Shown: positions 7,982-17,298, numbered from the stretch's first letter. The stretch is DNA of 54,709 bases from Verrucomicrobiota bacterium (GCA_018814445.1 JAHIZV010000004.1:1-54709), one strand, 5' to 3'. Program-made: numbers and translations. The notes: generated by a model from the letters alone, not told the origin.

Positions 7982-8362
7982 CTATATTCCTATATTACTT
8001 CCGTATTTCAGATGCTCCTCCTTGACTTTCAAGGTCTTGCTCAAGCGCTTGGCCATGGCGTCGGAATATGTGCGACGTCCGCGTTCGTAGTCACTGACCA
8101 TGTTTTGGCGGATGCCCAGTTCTTCTGCAAGCTGAGCTTGGGTGAGCCCTGCCTTCAGGCGAGCACCTGCAAGGAGATTGCCGACACGGTTTTTCTCCAT
8201 CTCACTCCAGTATTCTGTACTTTCGATGGATACAAACTGCTCGTCGGGCTCTTCCGCCAAAATGGCGACATCGTATTTCTTCCGGATCCAAGCAACCAGT
8301 TCCGCAACATGATCGCCATGAATCGAAAGCTCAATATGGGGCTTTTTCACGAGAGCCAACAT
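7982..8362 (-). CDS. XRE-type helix-turn-helix antitoxin
   Basis: This 126-residue protein has a C-terminal helix-turn-helix of the XRE/HigA type at about residues 63-118 (AGLTQAQLAEELGIRQ followed by MVSDYERGRR) and an N-terminal segment of about 60 residues that probably contacts the toxin. It follows the toxin gene with a 32-nt overlap. In such modules the antitoxin neutralises the toxin and represses the shared promoter; a 12-bp palindrome inside that promoter (8613-8624) is a fitting operator. The start at 8362 is the first ATG; a GTG three codons later is also possible. The assignment rests on the HTH and the gene order. Confidence 0.8.
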   Translation of the reverse strand: MLALVKKPHIELSIHGDHVAELVAWIRKKYDVAILAEEPDEQFVSIESTEYWSEMEKNRVGNLLAGARLKAGLTQAQLAEELGIRQNMVSDYERGRRTYSDAMAKRLSKTLKVKEEHLKYGSNIGI

Positions 8363-8597
8363 AATACACCTCGATAACTATCTCGTCTTTTCGACATGTC
8401 CAGCATGCCACATACCGGTAATTCAAATGGCAGTGATACCGATCCTGCCCCAGTGGCGAGAAATTTCGCCATGTCTTCTGAATGGGGCCGTCTGCGTGAA
8501 GATCCGCGATAAGTAAGAAGAGAAGCTTCTGAACATCGGAAGGCAGCTTCCGCAGCCCTCGCTCAACCTTCTTCCTGATCCGGACCTCACACTTCAT
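8331..8597 (-). CDS. RelE/HigB-like toxin of a type II toxin-antitoxin module
   Basis: This 88-residue basic protein has the size and feel of RelE/ParE-superfamily toxins: a helical start with KKVERGLRKLPSDVQ, a central strand region, then YRYVACWTCRKDEIVIEVYYVGSREKAPY, matching the terminal beta-sheet and the family's conserved basic residues. Such toxins usually cleave ribosome-bound mRNA, although ParE relatives inhibit gyrase; the sequence alone does not decide. The gene precedes and overlaps its antitoxin, the HigBA-type order. A promoter with -10 at 8607-8612 leaves almost no 5' untranslated region. Confidence 0.8.
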   Translation of the reverse strand: MKCEVRIRKKVERGLRKLPSDVQKLLFLLIADLHADGPIQKTWRNFSPLGQDRYHCHLNYRYVACWTCRKDEIVIEVYYVGSREKAPY

Positions 8598-8606
8598 GAT
8601 GATGAT

Positions 8607-8635
8607 AATATAACCTGTACAGGTCGACGGCGCAA
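8607..8635 (-). promoter_or_regulatory. Putative promoter of the toxin-antitoxin operon
   Basis: On the minus strand TTGCGC (8630-8635) is followed by a 17-nt spacer and TATATT (8607-8612). The toxin ATG begins at 8597, so transcription from this promoter would start about 3 nt before the start codon. Confidence 0.55.
8613..8624. promoter_or_regulatory. 12-bp palindromic putative operator
   Basis: ACCTGTACAGGT is a perfect palindrome that abuts the -10 element inside the promoter spacer, the usual place for autoregulation by the antitoxin. A second palindrome, ATACGT-CAG-ACGTAT, lies further upstream at 8665-8679 and could be an additional site. Confidence 0.5.
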
Positions 8636-9096
8636 GTTATATCTCCCGAAGCGAACATAGTACTATACGTCAGACGTATATCATGCCTTTTCACGCAAAG
8701 CGTCACTCCAACCCCGTTGACTTCTAAGCTTCTTGCTCGCGGAGTGATGTATATTGTATTGACGCATAGCATCCATATATATCTTGGACTGCCTGATAGA
8801 CGCGTATAGCACATTCCTGGCGGTCAGCCAAGAGTGCGGACTTTCAAGTCGGAAGAATGGCGGCCAAGGACCTCAGAGCTTCGGAACTTCTGCTTACTCG
8901 TCTCCCTGAGCATATCGTTCACTGGGTCCACCTGGAAGAAGGCGATTCTTGCGCCGGCATGACGCGGCTACAGGTCGGACTTTCGAGCGCAGTCGCGCTC
9001 GCAATGATAAGATCGCGAAGTGGAGTCTGACGAAATCATACCGCGCCAAAATCCGCCACCTTGATTAAGCCGGGGAAAGGGATAGGCTTACAAATC
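8636..9096. other. Stretch without a recognisable gene
   Basis: Apart from the ATACGT-CAG-ACGTAT palindrome (8665-8679) and two loosely similar short segments (CGGACTTTCAAG near 8840 and CGGACTTTCGAG near 8974), I see nothing that supports a gene, tRNA or mobile element. The right end must carry the promoter of the ABC exporter operon. Confidence 0.4.
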
Positions 9097-10851
9097 ATGT
9101 CTTCAGAATCCAGAAGAGCACGTCTGCTGGTTTATGTCCGGCGGCATGTTTGGATTATCGCCGCCGGGATGATGCTTGTCACGGTCGGCGTGGCTATCGG
9201 TATTGGCGTGCTCCCTTTTGTTCTGTGTCACGCGATAGACGGTCTTGCTTCGGGTGAATTCACGCTTCCGCATATAGGCGGCCTTGCCGCCGCCTACGTG
9301 CTGGGCGCTGTGGCCGCAAGTCTGCTCTCCTTGTTCACTCGTCGACTGATGCTTGGACTGGGGCACAGGATTGAACGTGAGATTCGGGATGACATTTTCA
9401 GGCGTCTGACGGAATTGGATCTTCTGTTTTACAGCCGCGAGCGCACAGGCGACATCATGACTCGAATGACGTCGGATCTGGGCTCGGTGCGGGAGTGTCT
9501 GGGTCCGGGCCTTCTGCAAAGCTCGCGCACGGTCATCGGTTTCGTCATGGCCTTCGGCGTGATGTTTGTCATGAACATCCGCATGGCCGTCGTGATGCTT
9601 CTTCTTCTGCCGGTCACCAGCGGGATCTTCTTCGGCCTGCTCCGCCTGATAAGAAAGCGCTATGAGCTTGTTCAGGAACAGTCCTCGCATCTGTCAAACT
9701 TCACGCAGGAGTCTTTTGCGGGAATCCGGACGTTGAAGGGATTCGCTGCCGAGCAACGTCAGACAGACCGTTTCCAGCAAGTCAGCGATACGTTCATGTC
9801 GCGGAACCTCGCACTCAGCCGGATCGATCGACCGATCTGGCCTTTAATGGGGCTCATCTTTTCGCTTGGGAGTGTCGCGTTACTGGTGGTGGGCGGCAGA
9901 CTGGTTATTCAGGAGAAGCTCACCATCGGACAGTTTGTCCAGTTCAACCAGTACCTGGTTCTGCTGCAGTGGCCGATGCTCGCGCTGGGATGGCTCGCGA
10001 ACATAGTTCAGCGCGGCATCGCGAGCTGGGGGCGGATATGCACCATTCTCGAGTCGGAGCCGGCGATCAGAGACGCGGCGAGGACGGATCGCAGTCTGAC
10101 TTCCATCTCAGGAAGAATCACGTTCGAGAACGTGAGCCTGTCGCTCTCCGGCCGACAACTGCTTCACGATATCAACCTTGAAGTTCCCGTCGGAACTACG
10201 GTCGGCATTACCGGGCCGACCGGAAGCGGGAAGTCCCTGCTTGGGTATCTAATGGCCCGCCTTATCGATCCTGACAGCGGGCGGGTTCTTGTCGACGGCC
10301 GAGACATCCGCGAGTTTCCTGTCCGGATCATTCGCGGTCATGTCGGTGTAGCTCCGCAGGAGCCGTTTCTGTTTTCGGACACACTGGCGAGCAACATTGC
10401 CTTCGGTCTGCCTGAAGAGCATGAAGAGAGAATTATATGGGCGGCGGAAGTGGCGCAGCTTCGAGAGGAGATAGACCTTTTTCCCGAAGGCTTCCAGACC
10501 GTGCTGGGAGAACGGGGTGTGACGCTTTCCGGGGGTCAGCGCCAGCGAACTGCGATCAGCCGCGCCATAGCCAAGGACCCGCAGATACTGATTCTTGACG
10601 ATGTCTTCTCGGCGATCGACACGCATACGGAGTCGCGTCTTCTACAAGAACTGCTTCCCGTTCTCAGGGGACGGACCTCCGTTATCATCGGTCATCGAGT
10701 ATCGACCCTTCGCCATGCAGACGTTGTTTTTGTTGTTGAGCAGGGGCGCCTCACTCAGTGCGGTTCGCACAATGAACTCATCAGGCAGGACGGGTACTAC
10801 AGGGAACTCGACGAAGTACAACGTCTGGAAGCGAGGCTGGAATCAGCATGA
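9097..10851 (+). CDS. ABC exporter half-transporter, subunit with degenerate Walker B
   Basis: This protein of about 584 residues has an N-terminal six-helix membrane domain (about residues 1-310) and a C-terminal ATPase domain. Walker A is GPTGSGKS (about residue 372), the signature is LSGGQ (about 477) and Walker B is ILILDD (about 497-502). The position normally held by the catalytic Glu is Asp, as in the non-catalytic site of heterodimeric exporters such as TM287/288, BmrCD and LmrCD. The start at 9097 fits the family; a TTG 12 codons upstream lacks a ribosome-binding site. The stop overlaps the next subunit as ATGA, so the two are coupled and almost surely form a heterodimer exporting drugs, lipids or peptides. 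The substrate cannot be read from sequence. Confidence 0.92.
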   Translation: MSSESRRARLLVYVRRHVWIIAAGMMLVTVGVAIGIGVLPFVLCHAIDGLASGEFTLPHIGGLAAAYVLGAVAASLLSLFTRRLMLGLGHRIEREIRDDIFRRLTELDLLFYSRERTGDIMTRMTSDLGSVRECLGPGLLQSSRTVIGFVMAFGVMFVMNIRMAVVMLLLLPVTSGIFFGLLRLIRKRYELVQEQSSHLSNFTQESFAGIRTLKGFAAEQRQTDRFQQVSDTFMSRNLALSRIDRPIWPLMGLIFSLGSVALLVVGGRLVIQEKLTIGQFVQFNQYLVLLQWPMLALGWLANIVQRGIASWGRICTILESEPAIRDAARTDRSLTSISGRITFENVSLSLSGRQLLHDINLEVPVGTTVGITGPTGSGKSLLGYLMARLIDPDSGRVLVDGRDIREFPVRIIRGHVGVAPQEPFLFSDTLASNIAFGLPEEHEERIIWAAEVAQLREEIDLFPEGFQTVLGERGVTLSGGQRQRTAISRAIAKDPQILILDDVFSAIDTHTESRLLQELLPVLRGRTSVIIGHRVSTLRHADVVFVVEQGRLTQCGSHNELIRQDGYYRELDEVQRLEARLESA

Positions 10852-12659
10852 GAAAGCACCTCGCAGATGACAGCACCGGGCCGATCCTCGATCCCCATTT
10901 GGCCCGCAAGCTCCTCGCGTACGCGAAGCCATATCGTGTGCCGATCGCATGGTCGGTCTTCACGCTTCTTCTGATGGCGATGATTCAGGGATATCTGCCT
11001 GTCCTCATCAAGAAGGCGATTGATGACTACATCACCGCGACGTCCGCGGAGATAAATGCATCGATCCGCATTCAGGGCATAACGCATGTGGCCTGGATCT
11101 TCATCAGCCTGTCTGGAGCAGTCTTTCTTCTGCGCTCCGGGCAGGGATACCTGATGTCGTGGATCGGACAGCGAATCATTGCCGACCTCAGAATGGATCT
11201 GTTCCGGAAGTTGATGCGCATGCCGTTGAAGTTCATGGACCGCACGCCTGTGGGCCGCCTCATGACGCGTATGAGCTCAGACATCGAGGCGATGGAGCGG
11301 GCGGTATCCGACGGGCTGATCGGGTTGATCGCCGACCTCTTCACGCTGCTTGGCGTCATGGGGTTCATGCTTTTCCTGAGTTGGCGCCTGGCCTTGATAC
11401 TGTTTCTGCTGCTGCCATTCCTGTTCGTCGGGATCGTGCTTCTCAATACGCAGATCCGCAGTGCGCACAGAAACGTCCGAAAGCAGCAGTCGACATTGAA
11501 CACACTGCTGCAGGAAGCAATCACCGGCATGCTCACGATCCAGCTCTTCAGTCGCGAAGAGAATATGCATGCGCGTTTCGGCGAGCATAACCACACTCTG
11601 AAGGACGCCTGGATTCGATCCGTCTACTGGTTCAGCTGCTTCTTCCCGACGATGGAGGTATTTCGAGCTCTCTCTTTCTCTCTCCTCCTGATCGCGGGAG
11701 GCGCGGCCATTGGATTTGGCATCAAAGGTGTGTCTATAGGTGTGTTGATAGCCTTCTTCGCTTATGTGCGCGAATTCTATCGACCTCTCGAAGACTTGTC
11801 TGACAAATCCAATATTCTTCAGTCCGCGATGGCGTCATCAGAACGCATTTTCGGTTTGCTGGAAACCCCCGAGGAAATTGAAGATCCTGTGAGTCCAAAG
11901 GAGCTGGACCACTTCAAAGGCCTCATCGAATTCGAGAATGTGACCTTCGCATATGAAGGCGAAGACTGGGTCCTGCGCGATCTGTCATTTGTGATCAAGC
12001 CGGGCGAAGCCGTGGCGCTCGTCGGCGCCACGGGCGCAGGCAAGAGTTCCGTCGCGAGCCTGATCGCGCGCTTCTATGATGTGCAGAAGGGGCGCGTGAA
12101 AGTTGATGGAGTCGACGTAAGAGACTATCGGCAGGCGGATCTACGACAGCGCGTAGGAATTGTCCTGCAGGATCCCTTCATTTTCTCGGGATCAGTTGCT
12201 TCGAATATCAGCATGAACGATCCGGATATTTCGCGGGAGCGAGTCATTGAGTCTGCAAAATACGTAAACGCGGATTCATTTATCAGGGAGTTGCCGGAGG
12301 GCTATGACACCGAACTGTCGGAGCGGGGAGCGACTATTTCGACCGGGCAGAAACAGCTTCTTGCCCTCGCACGGGCTCTTGCTCAGAACCCGGACATTCT
12401 GCTGATTCTTGACGAGGCGACAGCAAGTGTGGACACGGAGACTGAGCTGTTGATTCAGGATGCACTCAAGAAGTTGATGAAGAGCAGAACGAGCATTCTG
12501 ATTGCCCACAGGCTCTCGACTATACGAGATGTCGGACGTATTTTCGTTATGCGCCGGGGGAAGATCATCGAGGAAGGCACGCACGCCGAGTTGATTCAGA
12601 AGGAAGGCTACTACAAGACACTCTACGAGCTTCTCGGATCAGACCGGAATATCACTTAG
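10848..12659 (+). CDS. ABC exporter half-transporter, subunit with intact Walker B and altered signature
   Basis: This 603-residue half-transporter has six membrane helices (about residues 20-340) and an ATPase domain. Walker A is GATGAGKS (about residue 393). The signature reads ISTGQK instead of LSGGQ (about 497-502). Walker B is LLILDEATASVD with the catalytic Glu (about 523). In the head-to-tail dimer its altered signature would face the partner's degenerate Walker B, giving one dead and one active ATP site, the expected asymmetric design. It overlaps the upstream subunit by 4 nt. A hairpin at 12677-12694 follows the stop. Confidence 0.92.
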   Translation: MRKHLADDSTGPILDPHLARKLLAYAKPYRVPIAWSVFTLLLMAMIQGYLPVLIKKAIDDYITATSAEINASIRIQGITHVAWIFISLSGAVFLLRSGQGYLMSWIGQRIIADLRMDLFRKLMRMPLKFMDRTPVGRLMTRMSSDIEAMERAVSDGLIGLIADLFTLLGVMGFMLFLSWRLALILFLLLPFLFVGIVLLNTQIRSAHRNVRKQQSTLNTLLQEAITGMLTIQLFSREENMHARFGEHNHTLKDAWIRSVYWFSCFFPTMEVFRALSFSLLLIAGGAAIGFGIKGVSIGVLIAFFAYVREFYRPLEDLSDKSNILQSAMASSERIFGLLETPEEIEDPVSPKELDHFKGLIEFENVTFAYEGEDWVLRDLSFVIKPGEAVALVGATGAGKSSVASLIARFYDVQKGRVKVDGVDVRDYRQADLRQRVGIVLQDPFIFSGSVASNISMNDPDISRERVIESAKYVNADSFIRELPEGYDTELSERGATISTGQKQLLALARALAQNPDILLILDEATASVDTETELLIQDALKKLMKSRTSILIAHRLSTIRDVGRIFVMRRGKIIEEGTHAELIQKEGYYKTLYELLGSDRNIT

Positions 12660-12676
12660 ATAAGCCGCACACGCCT

Positions 12677-12694
12677 GACGGCGTCCACGCCGTC
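12677..12694. terminator. Hairpin between convergent operons
   Basis: GACGGCGT, a 2-nt loop and ACGCCGTC form a perfect 8-bp stem between two genes that converge (ABC exporter on plus, GH20 on minus). A second palindrome, CCGCGGCCGCGG, begins within its last two bases (12694-12705). There is no T-tract, so it may be a weak or factor-dependent stop. Confidence 0.35.
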
Positions 12695-12744
12695 CGCGGC
12701 CGCGGTGTAACGCGGCCCTCCAGAGAAAACAGCTATGACATGGT

Positions 12745-14628
12745 TTAATATACTCCAGCCGATTGCTTCAAGAGGATCAGGTTGTCACGGAGGCGGGAGG
12801 GGCGATTGCCTCTCCTCCAAATGAGTTCGAAGTTCGCAATCAGATCGTTCATGTCTTCCGACAGCCGCAGCCGCCTGCGCGAACGGACGGAGGAACCTGC
12901 GCGATGCAGCTTTCCTATTATGCCCCGTCTCGCTGCGAGAATTTCCATTTGCGCCGCGAGTTCCAACTCCTGAAGACACAGACTCTGAAACTCCGAAGTG
13001 CCCTTTCGCGGGGAGGGCCAACGGAGCGCAGAGAGCCGTTCGATGACATTGTTCATGCCGGCAACCGAAGCGATGTCGATGCGGCTGTACCGATGCTTCT
13101 TCGGAAAGTAGACAGGAGAACCGACGCTGACCTTTCTGTAGAAATCCTTGGCCGGGTCCAGCGGCTCAACGAGAATGTGGTATCCATCAGAGCTTCGCGA
13201 TCCGTCTCCTCCGAATGTTTTGTAGCTGAGTCCGAGCGTCCTGATTGACGAGGCGAGTGAAGAGTGATCACGGCCGAGAAGGTCGCGACAGAACAGAGGT
13301 GTAAACGTTCTGTCATCCACGGCCTGGCCATTCCAACTGTGAGCGGCGCCGTGCGCGAAACCGTGAAGGCTCACCGCCAGCGTGTTACGATGCCCCCAAT
13401 CGCCCCAGTTGGTATTTAGAATCCCGGAAACGCCATACTTCCGCGCAGTAGAGGCGAACCGGGTGATATTTGCCATTGAAACATCGAGGCGTGAACCATG
13501 CGTCGCCCATGCGTTGACACTGGGACAGGCGAGACAGTCGTGACCGGACTTCACAATGTCCTTTGTACGGGGGATGCGCGATCCTTCGGGCCAGTAATCC
13601 CAGTTGAGCATTACAACGTCCTTTGGCAGCTCATTAAGGAGTTCGGGGTACTGCAGAACGATATCGGCCCAGGCATTCATGCGTTTTCCATGCTTGTCGC
13701 ACAGGCGGTGTATCTTCTTCAGGAAGTCCACGTAGATTCTGCCGACGCCGGTCCGTGAAGCTCTTCCTTTGCTGCGCCCTTTGCCGAGTTCCCACGTCTC
13801 ATCACAGCAAACGTTGAAATCGTCTGAGTCAAAGAGAGGAAGGAAGTCGCTGTAGAGATCGGAAATGAGTTCTATGGATTTCCTGTCGGAAGGGAAGAGC
13901 GTTGTTCCTCCCGGCCGGTCGCAGTAGCCGGGCATTTCTCCGAGATGCCGGTACTGCGGGAGGGCAAGTATGGTCTCCATGTGACCAAAGCTGGCAAGTG
14001 AAGGGACGAAGCGAACATGATGTGCTTTGCAGTGTTCCTGCAGTCGCAGCATATCGTCAGGCGTGAACGGGCTGAAACCTCTGCCTATCGCCGGATGACT
14101 GGCAAAGGTGAAAACGTTCTCTATATACAATTGCAGTTCGTTGATCTTCCAGTGCGCCAGCGTTTCGATCAGAGAGAATAGCGTCTCAAGCTTCGGCACT
14201 TTCCCGCGTGAGCAGTCATGGTAGACGCCCCGCCGTGAGAAATCAGGAGAGTCACTGACTAAACAGCATGGAAGAGATGCTCCCTGTTGGCGGACAAGCT
14301 CCCTCAGTGTCTGCAGGCCATAGTATGCACCGGCGTCCGAGGCAGAGAGAACGCGGACTCCTGTATGGGAAATCTCCAGTCGGTATCCTTCCTGATGGCG
14401 GATTCTCCCGTCTCGCGACACGCGGATATCCGCAGACGGGGATCCAACGGCGAGAAGACGGGCTTCGACCGCGCAGGAAATGCGAAGATCCTGCACCAAC
14501 TGGAGCAGGGGTACTTCGTCACATGCAGTGTGAGGAGCCAGCGTGACGTGCCGGGGTATTCTGAAGCGGCCGGGGGTCTTTCGATACCGCCGAACCGGAA
14601 TCAACAGACCTCCGGAAGATGCGCTCAT
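12745..14628 (-). CDS. Glycoside hydrolase family 20-like (beta-N-acetylhexosaminidase-type)
   Basis: This 627-residue protein has a GH20b-like alpha/beta domain (about residues 1-125) leading into a TIM barrel that opens with RRGVYHDCSRGKVP. The Asp-Glu pair of GH20 is present in NVCCDETWELG (D276-E277): the Glu is the acid and the Asp positions the substrate acetamido group. The family removes terminal GlcNAc/GalNAc residues. There is no signal peptide, so it probably acts in the cytoplasm on imported glycans. Its ATG overlaps the upstream exported-protein gene as ATGA. The C-terminal ~140 residues are helical and Arg-rich and lie outside the core fold. Confidence 0.82.
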   Translation of the reverse strand: MSASSGGLLIPVRRYRKTPGRFRIPRHVTLAPHTACDEVPLLQLVQDLRISCAVEARLLAVGSPSADIRVSRDGRIRHQEGYRLEISHTGVRVLSASDAGAYYGLQTLRELVRQQGASLPCCLVSDSPDFSRRGVYHDCSRGKVPKLETLFSLIETLAHWKINELQLYIENVFTFASHPAIGRGFSPFTPDDMLRLQEHCKAHHVRFVPSLASFGHMETILALPQYRHLGEMPGYCDRPGGTTLFPSDRKSIELISDLYSDFLPLFDSDDFNVCCDETWELGKGRSKGRASRTGVGRIYVDFLKKIHRLCDKHGKRMNAWADIVLQYPELLNELPKDVVMLNWDYWPEGSRIPRTKDIVKSGHDCLACPSVNAWATHGSRLDVSMANITRFASTARKYGVSGILNTNWGDWGHRNTLAVSLHGFAHGAAHSWNGQAVDDRTFTPLFCRDLLGRDHSSLASSIRTLGLSYKTFGGDGSRSSDGYHILVEPLDPAKDFYRKVSVGSPVYFPKKHRYSRIDIASVAGMNNVIERLSALRWPSPRKGTSEFQSLCLQELELAAQMEILAARRGIIGKLHRAGSSVRSRRRLRLSEDMNDLIANFELIWRRGNRPSRLRDNLILLKQSAGVY

Positions 14629-16037
14629 TTCGAGCTCTCCGCCTCTTCATCTGAGAAAACATATATAGTCGGCACGGATGGAATTATGGGCCGCAGAAAC
14701 GACATCAGCTCTCCGTAGGTGATGTGCTCCGACGCAAACACGAGAAGAACCCGGTATTTCATTCCTACCTTCTGCAGGATGCCAAGAACAGCTTCTCCGT
14801 TGGCGACGTCGTAATCAACGGCTTCGAGCTCGGGTCTTAGCTGGTCATCCCGCCAATGCTCAGCGATCCGGGTCAATATCGCGGATGTTTCACCTCTATG
14901 GCCGCCAATATGGAGTTCCCACGGCTGAGATGGGCGGCTGCTTCGTTCCCTCCATTTGTCATCGGGCAGGAAAGCCTGAAAGAAGAGATTCTCGGCAGGA
15001 GGAGGTTCCACGCGAATCAACTCTTCCTGTCCTAAATCGAGGAGGGTCCGGGCGGCGCGTTGAATTGCGCTGATCGTCAGCGTCGGATCGTAGCGGATGG
15101 AGGCATAAACGTCTTTGCCTTCCCGGCGAAGTCGCTCAAGTATCGATTTCAGAGACCTGCCGGAGCGCGGATTCCCGACGGGTCGAGCCCGATCGTCAGA
15201 CAGTTGATAGCGGGGATGTCCCCGGGAGCCGGATTTCACTTCGAGATAATAGTCGGCAACGCGTCGGCTTCCGTTTGTGAATTCGGGAGTCAACACGATG
15301 CGAACAAGTTGAGATCGCGGCAGGATCCGCTCTGGATTGGGGCGTTGGTAGCCGTACACGTCGTGGTCCGCGGCCTTGCGCGGGACATCAAGAACCGTAC
15401 CGGGCTCGTTGTAGTCTGAAGCGATACTGTGAGGGCTGTAAATATCCGCCGCATAATCAAGTTCATCTGATTGACCGTCAGACTGGACCCAGCGCGAACC
15501 CACGAACACAAAACCCGCGCGCGGCAGGCGTTGGCCGGTCCGTGAATCGACCAGGAGATCTTCCGCGGCAATCCTCTGCGCCGCATTGGTCTTTTCGGAC
15601 CACTCGACGTTCATAAACACTCTTTCGCCCTTAGGCCAGAAGCGGGGAAGGAGGTAGTCCACCGGACTTCCCGGACGCATGCCGATGTACGTCAAGGCGC
15701 GATGCACGGCGCTCGCTCTGCAGAATGCAACCACCAGCGCCTCGTAGTCGTGACCGCTGTCTTCGGAGACTACGAAGAATTCCGCGGGGTCATGCGGTTT
15801 CAATCCCGTCGCTTCGCCCCAGATGTAGACGGTTTGGCTTTCACGGTCGGCAATGACGCCCGGTTGTATCAGTAGACGGCTCTCATCCAGTTGCCCGACC
15901 AGGACAGACATCCGGGCGCTCATCAGTTGCCTGTTGACCTCCCGGCTGTTCTCAGCATTTGCGGTTGATGCACAACTGAAAGAACAGGCGAGGACGACGC
16001 AGGCTAGAAGCCTTCTAATGGCGATGTTCGTCTGCAT
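14625..16037 (-). CDS. Exported protein of unknown function, coupled to GH20
   Basis: This protein of about 470 residues has a clear signal sequence (RRLLACVVLACSFSCASTANA); the Cys residues leave open a lipoprotein. The mature part is soluble and mixed alpha/beta. I do not recognise the family. The last ~60 residues (NGEAVLGILQKV ... ITYGELMSFLRP) faintly recall the ExbD/TolR periplasmic fold, too weak to call. The ATG at 16037 is used; a GTG two codons earlier also exists. Its stop overlaps the GH20 start, so the pair is co-translated, which argues for a shared pathway, possibly glycan processing in the envelope. Confidence 0.7.
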   Translation of the reverse strand: MQTNIAIRRLLACVVLACSFSCASTANAENSREVNRQLMSARMSVLVGQLDESRLLIQPGVIADRESQTVYIWGEATGLKPHDPAEFFVVSEDSGHDYEALVVAFCRASAVHRALTYIGMRPGSPVDYLLPRFWPKGERVFMNVEWSEKTNAAQRIAAEDLLVDSRTGQRLPRAGFVFVGSRWVQSDGQSDELDYAADIYSPHSIASDYNEPGTVLDVPRKAADHDVYGYQRPNPERILPRSQLVRIVLTPEFTNGSRRVADYYLEVKSGSRGHPRYQLSDDRARPVGNPRSGRSLKSILERLRREGKDVYASIRYDPTLTISAIQRAARTLLDLGQEELIRVEPPPAENLFFQAFLPDDKWRERSSRPSQPWELHIGGHRGETSAILTRIAEHWRDDQLRPELEAVDYDVANGEAVLGILQKVGMKYRVLLVFASEHITYGELMSFLRPIIPSVPTIYVFSDEEAESSK

Positions 16038-16173
16038 ATTCACCCGGATATTAAATCGTCACCGTTGTCTGCTGTCGATTTCCGAATGTTGTTCCATCTG
16101 ACCAGCCGATGATTATTGTCGAACGGAGAGAGCTGGTCTATGCTTCGACCGTTCACCTGGAGCCGTTACACGC

Positions 16174-17298
16174 ATGGGCGTACTTCACAACTACATTTCT
16201 CGTGATTTCCTGATCACATTCGGGATGTCCGTTCTCATTCTGACCTTCGTCATGTGCGTAGGGGCGGGAGTGCAGGCGATCGACTTGTTGGCCCGCGGCG
16301 TTTCCGCAGGAACCATTCTGCTCTTCTTTCTCCACAATATCCCCTTCATGCTGATGTTCACGCTGCCGATGAGCGTGCTGGTGGGGGTGCTGCTGCTGTT
16401 CAGCCGTCTATCGCTGGACGGTGAGATCACCGCGATGAAGTCTTGCGGGGTCAGCCTCTGGCAGATCGTTTCGCCTCTGATAATGATCTCGATCGCGCTT
16501 TGCTTCCTTTGCTTCTACATCAGCGGATGGGTTGCCCCGCATCAAAGCTATGCCCGCCGCACGCTGCTCGCCCGCATAGGTATCGAAGACCCCACGGACC
16601 TGCTTGAAGAGGGGCGCTTCACGAGAGAGTTTCCGGGGATGATGGTCTACGTCGGGAAGAAAGATAAAGACAAGGTCAGCGACATCGTCGTCTACGAGAT
16701 GACGGATGACGGAAAGGTTGCCTTGAACATCAGGGCAAAGAGGGGGGTATTGCGTCCGGCTGAGGAAGAAGCTCTTCTGCACATCGACCTGTATGATGTG
16801 CGCATCGATCGGCCGGATGAACAGGATCCGCTGGACCCGGCCAAATCGCAGTCCGTGATCGCGGAGCACTATCCCGTAACGCTCGACTTCTCAAAGCTGA
16901 CGAGCAAGGGATTCGTGAAGAAAAAGGCGAAGGACATGACGCTTCCGGAGCTTATTCAAGGGATCCGGAATGTTCGCGCTCTCTATCCTGAACTGGCGGA
17001 GCTGGATATGGTTAAACATCGCACGCGCATGCTGGTCGCGGCAAACAAAAGACTGACGCTCTCCCTCTCCTGCTTCGCGTTTACACTCTTCGGAATACCG
17101 CTGGGTCTGAGATCCAGGCGGAAAGAGTCTTCGGTGGGGATAGCGATCAGCCTGCTGATCGTTTTCTTCTACTACTTGTTCACTATTGCCGCAGACTCGA
17201 TGGTAGAGCATCCTGATTGGCGGCCGGATCTGATACTCTGGTTTCCCGTAATTGCCATGGAGGTGGTCGGATTCTATCTCCTCTTCCGGAATCGTTGA
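16174..17298 (+). CDS. LptF/LptG (YjgP/YjgQ) family permease
   Basis: This 374-residue inner-membrane protein has membrane helices at about residues 12-35, 45-75, 95-120 and three near the C-terminus, flanking a periplasmic beta-jellyroll domain (about 130-270). This is the LptF/G layout. It starts with the family-typical short N-terminus and YISRDFLITF, and has TLPMSVLVGVLLLFSRLS followed by DGEITAMKSCGVS. LptF and LptG form the membrane part of the lipopolysaccharide transporter LptB2FG. Only one of the two is here, so whether it is LptF or LptG is undecided. It implies an LPS-type outer membrane. queG follows 36 nt later on the same strand. Confidence 0.88.
   Translation: MGVLHNYISRDFLITFGMSVLILTFVMCVGAGVQAIDLLARGVSAGTILLFFLHNIPFMLMFTLPMSVLVGVLLLFSRLSLDGEITAMKSCGVSLWQIVSPLIMISIALCFLCFYISGWVAPHQSYARRTLLARIGIEDPTDLLEEGRFTREFPGMMVYVGKKDKDKVSDIVVYEMTDDGKVALNIRAKRGVLRPAEEEALLHIDLYDVRIDRPDEQDPLDPAKSQSVIAEHYPVTLDFSKLTSKGFVKKKAKDMTLPELIQGIRNVRALYPELAELDMVKHRTRMLVAANKRLTLSLSCFAFTLFGIPLGLRSRRKESSVGIAISLLIVFFYYLFTIAADSMVEHPDWRPDLILWFPVIAMEVVGFYLLFRNR

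Noticed and set aside
8587-8814. 75-codon minus-strand frame upstream of the toxin
   Set aside because: It overlaps the toxin promoter, operator palindromes and toxin start, and shows no protein-like pattern.
9103-9690. 195-codon minus-strand frame opposite the first ABC subunit
   Set aside because: The His/Gln-rich product is typical of antisense reading of a coding region, and the plus-strand gene is certain.
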